This document shows, piece by piece, positions 40,853 to 47,637 of a stretch of 64,000 nt of DNA. Source of the DNA: Burkholderia ubonensis (GTDB taxonomy: Bacteria; Pseudomonadota; Gammaproteobacteria; Burkholderiales; Burkholderiaceae); contig NZ_CADFEB010000008.1 of the NCBI RefSeq assembly GCF_902833085.1, positions 1 to 64,000 on the forward strand. The letters run 5' to 3'. The translations under genes and the position numbers were made by a program. Below the pieces are notes generated by a model. That model was not told where the DNA came from. It made no database searches and saw only the letters and a list, made by a program, of their open reading frames with translations. Each line of letters opens with the position of its first letter. Position 1 is the first letter of the stretch.

Positions 40853-43204
40853 ATGTCGATGATTTTGCCCTCGCAGGCTTATGAATTGAAACTGGCGCCG
40901 CACCCGGCGCCGTTCTCGATCCTGAAATTCACTGGGCTCGACCAGGTCAGCCAGCTGTACAGGTACGAGATTGAATTCACAAGCCCGGTGGCCGGCATTC
41001 CGATGGATCAGGTGCTTGGGCGACCGGCCAAGTTCATCGTCGATCCGATCGATCCGAACATGGACTATCTGAGGAAGATGTTCGGGGAGAACGCGGCGCA
41101 GTTCAGCAAGAAGCCGCCGGCGTATACGGTCCACGGGATCATCACGAAGTTCGACGAGTTCGAAACGTCGGCTGATGAGACGCGCTATCGGGTCGTGTTG
41201 GAGCCTACGCTGGCGGACCTCAATCGCGGCGTGACCAGCCGGCTGTTCCAGAAGCAGTCGGTCGAGGAGATCGTTACCGATACGCTGCGGCATTACGAAT
41301 ACCGTGCGGGCGTCGATTTCGTGTTCCAGTTGCGTGGCCAGTACAAGCGGCGCGAGTACGTGACGCAGTATCACGAGACGACGTTTGCCTTCATTCAGCG
41401 CATCTGCGCAGAAGAGGGGATCTGGTTCCGCTGGGAGCAGAAGAAGGATCGCGCGGTGGTCGTGTTCGGCGACGATCTGGATGCGTATGCGCGCAAGCAG
41501 CGCACTGTTCCGTATCGCCGCGACTCGGGGCTTGAGAGTGCTGGGGCAGATGCGATCAAGACACTCGGGCGGGAAACGCAGCGTGTACCGGAGTCGGTGC
41601 GGCTGCATGACTATAACCACCGGCAGGCAGGTGTTTCGCTGCTGGTCGAGGAAAACGCTGCCCGCGACGACAAGACGACCAACGCTGTCGATTACCGATG
41701 GGGGGAGCATTACGAGACGCCGGAGGAAGGCAAGCGCGTTGCGCGCTTGAGGCACGACGCGTATCTGGCCAGCCAGATCACCTTCAAGGGTACGGGCAAT
41801 CCGTTCGCACTCGAAGCAGGCGAGGTGATGCGGATCGATCCGAAACCGGCCGATGCGAAGCATGGGATATTCATTACTTCGGTCGAGTCGCATGGCGGGC
41901 GTAACGAGTCGTACTGGGTGTCGTTCGAGGGGATTCCGTCCGATCGTGTCTGGCGGACGCACATTGCGTCGATCCAGCGGCCCTCCATCGACGGCATTCT
42001 GCCAGCCCGCATCACGTCTCCTGGGGATTACAAATACGCGTACCTGACGGAGCAGGGCTGGTACGTGATTGTCCTGCCGTTCGATCTCGATCGATGGAGC
42101 CCCGGCGGAACCAGCCGGCCGGTGCGGTTCGCCAAGCCGTATAGCGGCGACAACTACGGCCATCATTTCCCGCTGATCGACGGCGCGGAAGTCGCGCTTG
42201 TCTTTACTCAAGGGAATCCGGATCGGCCCGTCATCATCGGCGCGATGCATGACAGCCTGCACCCGGATCTCGTCAACAACCTGAATCACACCCGAAACCT
42301 GATCCGTACCGCCGCGAAGAACGAGATGCGGATGGAGGACAAGGAAGGTGTCGAACACATCCACCTGACCACGCCGAATCAGACCAGCGAGTTGAATCTG
42401 GGGCATATGGTCGATGAAGCTCGCGCAGAGCGAGGTCAGGGAGCCGAACTGCGTACCGACGGGCATCTCGCGGCGCGCGGTCCGAAGGGCATGTTGCTGA
42501 CGACCGAAGCTCAGCCGGGAGCGTCGGGTCGCCAGCTCGACATGGACGGTGCGCAAGAGCAGCTGCAGCGTGCGATTGATCGCATGGAGTCGCTTTCCGA
42601 GGCCGTCCGGGCTGCCGAGGCGACGGTGGCCGAGCTGAAGCAGCAGAAGGCGTTCTATGCGGAAGCGCTCGACGGATTGAAGCGCGCGGCAATCCTCATG
42701 AGCGCGCCGTCAGGTATCGGACTCACGTCAGGCGAGCACCTGCAGGTCAACGCGGACCGAAATCTGATCGCGACTGCAGGCGGGAACTTCGACGTCGGAA
42801 TCATGCGGAATTTCACCGTTGCGGCGGGCAGACAGGTGTCGCTGTTCGCGCAGGCGCAGGGCGTGCGAGTCACTGCGGCCAAGCAGGACGTCGTCGTCCA
42901 GGCCCGTACGGGCGCGATGGCGCTGTCGTCGTCGAAGGATATGCGCTTCGCCAGTACCGATGGCTCGATTCTCGCGACCTCCCGCGGCGCGCTTACGCTG
43001 ACCAGCGGCGGCGCGTACCTCAAGATTGACGGCGGCAACATCGAGCTTGGGTGCCCCGGAGATATCACGCTCAAGTGCGGCAACTTTCACTGGACCGGTC
43101 CCGGCAATCTCTCGGTTCCTCTGCCCGCCATGCCGATCGGCCCATGCAAGGAGTGCTTCTTGGACGCGCACCGAGGGGTCGAAGCGATGACGGAGGTTGC
43201 GTGA
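40853..43204 (+). CDS. tssI: VgrG (TssI), T6SS spike protein with DUF2345 tail
   Basis: 783 aa from ATG 40853 (ATG 40859 also possible). The gp27-like head (LKFTGLDQVSQLYRYEIEF, YVTQYHETTFAFIQRICAEE) is followed by the gp5-like OB-fold (DGILPARITSPGDYKYAYLT, GAEVALVFTQGNPDRPVIIG). Next come a coiled coil near 580-620 and the DUF2345 beta-helix (LTSGEHLQVNADRNL, MALSSSKDMRFAS) ending GNIELGCPGDITLKCGNFHW. No enzymatic extension is seen. It leads the effector module: its stop TGA overlaps the start of the DUF4123 adaptor. Confidence 0.96.
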   Translation: MSMILPSQAYELKLAPHPAPFSILKFTGLDQVSQLYRYEIEFTSPVAGIPMDQVLGRPAKFIVDPIDPNMDYLRKMFGENAAQFSKKPPAYTVHGIITKFDEFETSADETRYRVVLEPTLADLNRGVTSRLFQKQSVEEIVTDTLRHYEYRAGVDFVFQLRGQYKRREYVTQYHETTFAFIQRICAEEGIWFRWEQKKDRAVVVFGDDLDAYARKQRTVPYRRDSGLESAGADAIKTLGRETQRVPESVRLHDYNHRQAGVSLLVEENAARDDKTTNAVDYRWGEHYETPEEGKRVARLRHDAYLASQITFKGTGNPFALEAGEVMRIDPKPADAKHGIFITSVESHGGRNESYWVSFEGIPSDRVWRTHIASIQRPSIDGILPARITSPGDYKYAYLTEQGWYVIVLPFDLDRWSPGGTSRPVRFAKPYSGDNYGHHFPLIDGAEVALVFTQGNPDRPVIIGAMHDSLHPDLVNNLNHTRNLIRTAAKNEMRMEDKEGVEHIHLTTPNQTSELNLGHMVDEARAERGQGAELRTDGHLAARGPKGMLLTTEAQPGASGRQLDMDGAQEQLQRAIDRMESLSEAVRAAEATVAELKQQKAFYAEALDGLKRAAILMSAPSGIGLTSGEHLQVNADRNLIATAGGNFDVGIMRNFTVAAGRQVSLFAQAQGVRVTAAKQDVVVQARTGAMALSSSKDMRFASTDGSILATSRGALTLTSGGAYLKIDGGNIELGCPGDITLKCGNFHWTGPGNLSVPLPAMPIGPCKECFLDAHRGVEAMTEVA

Positions 43205-44196
43205 TGCTCGAAGCGGATCGCGTCATGCCGGCCGGTGACATGGAGGCTGCGTGGGAGCAGTGGCGCAAGCGCTTGTTGTCGCAATTCGAAGCGTTCGACG
43301 CAAGCGATGCTTCGGGGCATCTGTACATACTCGCGGATGCGCGCGCAAATCCGGACCTCGACAAGCTCTTGGCACGGGTGCCCAAGCTCGAGTGGGTGTC
43401 GTTATGGCAGGGGACCGTCGTCGAATCCTACACGGATATCGCACCATACCTGATCGCGATCGATCGTTTTGCTTTCGACGATCCGCGCGACCTGCAGAGC
43501 CGGCTCGTTCGGCGGCTCTGGAAAGAGTCAACCGGGCTGCACATGCTGACGTGGATATGGTCCCCGTTCCCGACACGGATTCTGACCGAACACTTCCAAT
43601 CCTTCTGCCGTTATTCGACGCCAGACAAGCGTGCGTTCTTCCTGCATTACTACGACAACCGAATTCTTGCGCGCTTGCGTGCAGTCTGGAGCGCGGAGCA
43701 GGCCCAGGCGTTTCTGTCGCCGTGTGTCGAAATCTGGTATCGCGATCGCGAATTGAACGAGATCGCCTGGCGCAATGATGCAGACGCGGTGGATGGCGTT
43801 GTCGATGGAGAGCAGGTGCTGACGGTCGAGCAGCACACGGCATTGCTGCGGCTCGGTCGTGCCGACAAACTCGCGATGCAGTTGCGCACGATGTATGGGG
43901 CGATGCTTGATGACCTCACGGATTCGGTGCTCTACCGACGCGTTTCGGAACAGATTGAACGTGCTGCGCGGCACCGTGTTACGGGAGATGACGATCTCCT
44001 GAACTACGTTTCGAAGGGGGTTGTCGTGTCGCCTCGATTCGACGAACACCCGGTGATTCGGGAGCGGTTGGTGCGCGCGATGAATGGTGAGCAGACGTAT
44101 CGGGACGCGTTGAGTCAGATCGATGGCGACGTCTTGCGCGAGGCTTCTCGGATGGAGCCGGGCTCAGACGTACATGGGGTGCCTGTGCATGATTAA
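43204..44196 (+). CDS. DUF4123 T6SS effector adaptor/chaperone
   Basis: 330 aa from ATG 43204, which overlaps the vgrG stop. DUF4123 features lie in the first 180 residues: GHLYILADARANPDLDKLL, WVSLWQGTVVESYTDIAPYL, HMLTWIWSPFPTRILTEHFQ and FCRYSTPDKRAFFLHYYDNR. Such proteins load effectors on the matching VgrG. Position between vgrG and the lipoprotein/effector set points to the Tle1-like protein as its cargo. It overlaps the first lipoprotein gene by 8 nt. Confidence 0.9.
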   Translation: MLEADRVMPAGDMEAAWEQWRKRLLSQFEAFDASDASGHLYILADARANPDLDKLLARVPKLEWVSLWQGTVVESYTDIAPYLIAIDRFAFDDPRDLQSRLVRRLWKESTGLHMLTWIWSPFPTRILTEHFQSFCRYSTPDKRAFFLHYYDNRILARLRAVWSAEQAQAFLSPCVEIWYRDRELNEIAWRNDADAVDGVVDGEQVLTVEQHTALLRLGRADKLAMQLRTMYGAMLDDLTDSVLYRRVSEQIERAARHRVTGDDDLLNYVSKGVVVSPRFDEHPVIRERLVRAMNGEQTYRDALSQIDGDVLREASRMEPGSDVHGVPVHD

Positions 44197-44980
44197 ACGA
44201 CTCTGTTTGGCAATGGTCGTTGTGCTGATGCTGGCCGGTTGCGATGCGTTTTCATCCGAGCCGACGTACCGTGGCGTCAGCATCATGGGGCTCAACTACA
44301 CACCGTTCAATCTGAGCCGGTTCACTATCCGCGACAAATATGGCAATCGGGCAAGTGGTGGAGGTGATCTGCCGCCAAGCGCGGGTGCGGGCAGCCTAAG
44401 CTGTTGCTACAAACTGAAAGGGACGAGCTTTACGGTCGACTGGGAGGTTTACGACGCGGATGAGGCCATCAAGGATCTATACGCCCCCATCAAGAAGATT
44501 CACAAGACGACCGAGGACAAGTTTCCCTCGACCAAGGTCGCTGGCGGAGCCGGGGAAGTCGTGCTTGCGGTGCACTTCTATCCTGACGATCACATCGAGT
44601 TCGAGTTTCGAAACGACATGAGCGGAACAAGAATTGACTACACGGAAGTGGATCACTGGCTTCAAACCAAATACGGAAAGGCCGCCAATCCAGATGATGA
44701 CGACATGGCAGTGGCGTATCGACGTACTGCACGGGTTGCTTCGCAAGGTTGGTCGAAGTACCGCCTGACTGATTCGAGCGATCTGGAGCAGTACGTGTAT
44801 TTCACGCTGCTCGTCAATCCGAAGTTCGATGAGCATCCAGCCGTGCGGAGGATCTTGCAGGAGACGAACGGCAAACCTGGCGCGTTTGGTGCTGCGATGC
44901 AAAGCTTGCCGGATGCCGTTGTTCAGGAAATCAAGGGCAATCGCTTTGATCGCATGTCGAATGAGGGACAGCATGGTTGA
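44189..44980 (+). CDS. DUF3304-like lipoprotein, copy 1 (putative immunity protein)
   Basis: 263 aa from ATG 44189, overlapping the adaptor stop. Lipoprotein signal with lipobox MLAGC, then the DUF3304-type core: YRGVSIMGLNYTPFNLSRFT, RASGGGDLPP, LSCCYKLKG, FTVDWEVYD and VVLAVHFYPDDHIEFEF. Nearly identical to copies 2 and 4, less to copy 3. Periplasmic lipoproteins beside a lipase effector usually neutralise it, so an immunity role is inferred. An ATG at 44973 opens an effector-like remnant that overlaps its stop by 8 nt. Confidence 0.85.
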   Translation: MIKRLCLAMVVVLMLAGCDAFSSEPTYRGVSIMGLNYTPFNLSRFTIRDKYGNRASGGGDLPPSAGAGSLSCCYKLKGTSFTVDWEVYDADEAIKDLYAPIKKIHKTTEDKFPSTKVAGGAGEVVLAVHFYPDDHIEFEFRNDMSGTRIDYTEVDHWLQTKYGKAANPDDDDMAVAYRRTARVASQGWSKYRLTDSSDLEQYVYFTLLVNPKFDEHPAVRRILQETNGKPGAFGAAMQSLPDAVVQEIKGNRFDRMSNEGQHG

Positions 44981-45074
44981 TCTCGCTCGACCCGATTCCG
45001 ACGATCAGGCGTGTATGGCTCGCGAGACGGAGCCGGGATGTCGGATTGCTTTCCGGAATTTGGAGTATTCACCA
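44973..45074 (+). pseudogene. Vestigial 5' end of the effector gene, after copy 1
   Basis: ATG 44973 overlaps the copy-1 stop by 8 nt, exactly as the intact effector overlaps copy 4. It reads MVDLARPDSDDQ, matching the effector start MTDKNRLDSADQ at M, D, R, D, S, D and Q. The following 22 codons have no recognised match and run in frame into the copy-2 lipoprotein, which could thus be made with a 34-residue extension. Confidence 0.65.
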
Positions 45075-45866
45075 ATGCTTAAACGGCTTGTCATCTTGCT
45101 GTTCGCCGCGCTGACGCTGGCCGGTTGCGATGCGTTTTCATCCGAGCCGACGTACCGTGGCGTCAGCGTCATGGGGCTCAACTACACACCGTTCAACCTG
45201 AGCAGGTTCACTATCCGCGACAAATATGGCAATCGGGCAAGTGGTGGAGGGGATCTGCCTCCGAGCGCGGGTGCGGGCCGGTTGAGTTGTTGCTACAAGT
45301 TAAAAGGGACGGAATTTACAGTCGATTGGGAGGTTTACGACGCTGATGAGGCCATCAAGGATCTATACGCACCAATCAAGAAGATCCACAAGACAACCGA
45401 GGTCAAGTTCCCGCCGACCAAAGTCGCAGGTGGAGCCGGGGAAGTCGTGCTTGCCGTGCACTTCTATCCCGACGATCACATCGAGTTCGAGTTTCGAAAC
45501 GACATGAGCGGAACGAGGATCGCTTACACGAAAGTGGACCACTGGTTTCAAACCAAATATGGAAAAGCGGCCAACCCGGATGATGATGATGAGGCAGTGG
45601 CGTATCGACGTACTGCTCGCGTTGCGTCGCAGGGGTGGTTGAAGTACCGACTGACTGATACGACAGACCTTGAGCAGTACGTGTATTTCACGCTGCTCGT
45701 CAATCCGAAGTTCGATGAGCATCCAGCCGTGCGGAGGGTCTTGCAGGAGACGAACGGCAAACCTGGCGCGTTCGGTGCTGCGATGCAAAGCTTGCCGGAT
45801 GCCGTTGTACAGGAAATCAAGAGCAATCGCCTTGATCGCGTGTCGAATGAGGGAAAGCACGGCTGA
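45075..45866 (+). CDS. DUF3304-like lipoprotein, copy 2 (putative immunity protein)
   Basis: 263 aa from ATG 45075. Lipobox TLAGC; body almost the same as copy 1 (AFSSEPTYRGVSVMGLNYTP, NDMSGTRIAYTKVDHWFQTK). Most differences from copy 1 are in the signal peptide and a few surface positions, and third-base differences are scattered through the copy, so the duplication is recent but not brand-new. The frame is open back to the effector remnant at 44973. The tail is KSNRLDRVSNEGKHG. Confidence 0.85.
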   Translation: MLKRLVILLFAALTLAGCDAFSSEPTYRGVSVMGLNYTPFNLSRFTIRDKYGNRASGGGDLPPSAGAGRLSCCYKLKGTEFTVDWEVYDADEAIKDLYAPIKKIHKTTEVKFPPTKVAGGAGEVVLAVHFYPDDHIEFEFRNDMSGTRIAYTKVDHWFQTKYGKAANPDDDDEAVAYRRTARVASQGWLKYRLTDTTDLEQYVYFTLLVNPKFDEHPAVRRVLQETNGKPGAFGAAMQSLPDAVVQEIKSNRLDRVSNEGKHG

Positions 45867-45897
45867 TCCGAATCAACTCGATTTTGACGATTGGTGA
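45859..45897 (+). pseudogene. Vestigial 5' end of the effector gene, after copy 2 (start codon lost)
   Basis: Again 8 nt before the lipoprotein stop is in, but ATG has become ACG. Translation gives TADPNQLDFDDW then a stop, aligning with the effector start MTDKNRLDSADQ at D, N, L, D and D. It is shorter and more decayed than the remnants after copies 1 and 3. Confidence 0.55.
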
Positions 45898-45904
45898 TGC
45901 CTTG

Positions 45905-45928
45905 GATGCGCGGGATTTTTCGCGCATC
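45905..45928 (+). terminator. Hairpin between lipoprotein copies 2 and 3
   Basis: GATGCGCG (45905-45912), loop GGATTTTT, CGCGCATC (45921-45928): a perfect 8-bp stem followed by GATTAGTTTCTT. It could terminate or attenuate transcription between the two halves of the array. Confidence 0.5.
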
Positions 45929-45961
45929 GATTAGTTTCTTGGAAAATTGAAAATCCAGACC

Positions 45962-46750
45962 ATGCTTAAAAAGATAGTTGCCTTGATGCTGGTTCTATTT
46001 GCGTTGGCGGGCTGTGACGCCTTGTCATCGGTGCCAACCTATAGCGGCTTCAGCGTCGAGGGCTTCAATTACATGCCGTTCAATCTCACGAGATTTGTAA
46101 TTCGAGATCAGTACGGCAACACCGCGAGCGGTGGGGGAGATCTTCCGCCCGGGTCTGGGGAAGGAAGTCTAAGTTGCTGTTACAAGTTGAGGGGAACGGA
46201 TTTTACGGTTGACTGGGAAATTTACGACCAGGATAAGTTTATGGATCATCCGTATGATCCAATCAAGAAAATAAAGAAGAATTCATCGGTCAAGCTGCCC
46301 CCGACAAAAATCTCAGGTGGGGCCGGAGAGGTCGTGCTGGCGGTCCATTTCTATCCGGACGATCATGTCGAATTTGAGTTTAGAAATGATCTGAGTGGAA
46401 CTCGAATCGAATACGACGAAGTGTGGGACTGGCTGCGGAAAAATCATAAGCAACTGATCGATCCGAAAAACGAGGATGACGCGATCATCTTCAGGCGTGT
46501 GGCCAAGCTTGCCGCTCAAGGGTGGTTGAAGTATGGATTCACGAACACGGGAGATCTGCAGCAGTACTGCTATTTCTTCCTGCTCAATCCCATGTTTGAC
46601 GAACATCCTGACATCCGTCGCATCTTGCAGGAAACCAAAAGAGAGCCGGGGGCCTTCGCATCGGCGATGGGAAAGTTGCCGGACGCGACCATTCGCGAGG
46701 TCAAAAGCAATCGTTTCGACCGTTTGGCTACTGAGGGACAGCATGGTTGA
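45962..46750 (+). CDS. DUF3304-like lipoprotein, copy 3 (divergent)
   Basis: 262 aa from ATG 45962 (a TTG at 45947 would add five residues). Lipobox ALAGC. Same fold-level pattern as the others (YSGFSVEGFNYMPFNLTRFV, LSCCYKLRGTDFTVDWEIYD, EFEFRNDLSGTRIEYDEV) but with many substitutions and a lower-GC sequence. It is the oldest or separately acquired member of the array and may protect against a different effector variant. Confidence 0.83.
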   Translation: MLKKIVALMLVLFALAGCDALSSVPTYSGFSVEGFNYMPFNLTRFVIRDQYGNTASGGGDLPPGSGEGSLSCCYKLRGTDFTVDWEIYDQDKFMDHPYDPIKKIKKNSSVKLPPTKISGGAGEVVLAVHFYPDDHVEFEFRNDLSGTRIEYDEVWDWLRKNHKQLIDPKNEDDAIIFRRVAKLAAQGWLKYGFTNTGDLQQYCYFFLLNPMFDEHPDIRRILQETKREPGAFASAMGKLPDATIREVKSNRFDRLATEGQHG

Positions 46751-46853
46751 TCTCGATCGACCCGATTCCGACGATCAGGCGTGTATGGCTCGCGAGACGG
46801 AGCCGGGATATCGAATTGTTTTCCAGAATTTGGAGTATTCCACCAATGCTTAA
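46743..46853 (+). pseudogene. Vestigial 5' end of the effector gene, after copy 3
   Basis: ATG 46743 overlaps the copy-3 stop by 8 nt and reads MVDLDRPDSDDQ, then a segment nearly identical to that after copy 1, ending in a stop at 46853. One extra C (TATTCCACC against TATTCACC) puts it out of frame with copy 4, unlike the remnant before copy 2. Confidence 0.65.
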
Positions 46854-47637
46854 ACGGCTTGTCATCTTGTTGTTCGCCGCGCTGACGCTGGCCGGTTGCG
46901 ACGCGTTTTCGTCTGAGCCGACTTACCGTGGCATCAGCGTCATGGGGCTCAACTACACACCGTTCAACCTGAGCGGGTTCACTATCCGCGACAAATATGG
47001 CAATCGGGCAAGTGGTGGAGGGGATCTGCCTCCGAGCGCGGGTGCGGGCCGGTTGAGTTGTTGCTACAAGTTAAAAGGGACGGAATTTACAGTCGACTGG
47101 GAGGTGTATGACCAGGACGAGTTCATGAAGGACCCTTACGCACCAATCAAGAAGATCCACAAGACAACCGAGGTCAAGTTTCCACCGACCAAGGTCGCTG
47201 GCGGAGCCGGGGAAGTCGTGCTTGCCGTGCACTTCTATCCCGACGATCACATCGAGTTCGAGTTTCGAAACGACATGAGCGGAACGAGGATCGCTTACAC
47301 GAAAGTAGACCACTGGTTCCAAACCAAATATGGAAAGGTGACCACCCCGGATGATGAAGACATGGCTGTCGAGTTTAGACGTACGGCCCGCGTTGCGTCA
47401 CAGGGTTGGTTGAAGTACCGCCTGACTGATACGACAGATCTTGAGCAGTACGTGTACTTCACGCGGCTCGTCAATCCGAAGTTTGATGAGCATCCGGCAG
47501 TTCAGCGGATCTTGCAGGAGACGAAGGGCAAACCTGGCGCGTTCGGCGCTGCGATGCAGAGTCTTCCTAGCGCTGTCGTTCAGGAAATCAAAAGTAATCG
47601 TTTCGAGCATGCCACGATGGAAGGTCGTCATGACTGA
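46846..47637 (+). CDS. DUF3304-like lipoprotein, copy 4 (putative cognate immunity protein)
   Basis: 263 aa from ATG 46846. Signal peptide identical to that of copy 2 (LKRLVILLFAALTLAGC). The middle is mosaic: YDQDEFMKDPYAP resembles copy 3 (YDQDKFMDHPYDP), while the flanks follow copies 1 and 2, suggesting recombination between copies. It is directly joined to the effector by an 8-nt overlap and is therefore the likeliest cognate immunity gene. Confidence 0.85.
   Translation: MLKRLVILLFAALTLAGCDAFSSEPTYRGISVMGLNYTPFNLSGFTIRDKYGNRASGGGDLPPSAGAGRLSCCYKLKGTEFTVDWEVYDQDEFMKDPYAPIKKIHKTTEVKFPPTKVAGGAGEVVLAVHFYPDDHIEFEFRNDMSGTRIAYTKVDHWFQTKYGKVTTPDDEDMAVEFRRTARVASQGWLKYRLTDTTDLEQYVYFTRLVNPKFDEHPAVQRILQETKGKPGAFGAAMQSLPSAVVQEIKSNRFEHATMEGRHD

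Noticed and set aside
40484..42556. 690-codon minus-strand open frame opposite tssC/vgrG
   Set aside because: Shadow of well-identified TssC and VgrG coding sequence.
44829..45074. Upstream extension of lipoprotein copy 2 to 44829
   Set aside because: The frame overlaps copy 1 out of frame; only the piece from ATG 44973 has meaning, as an effector remnant.
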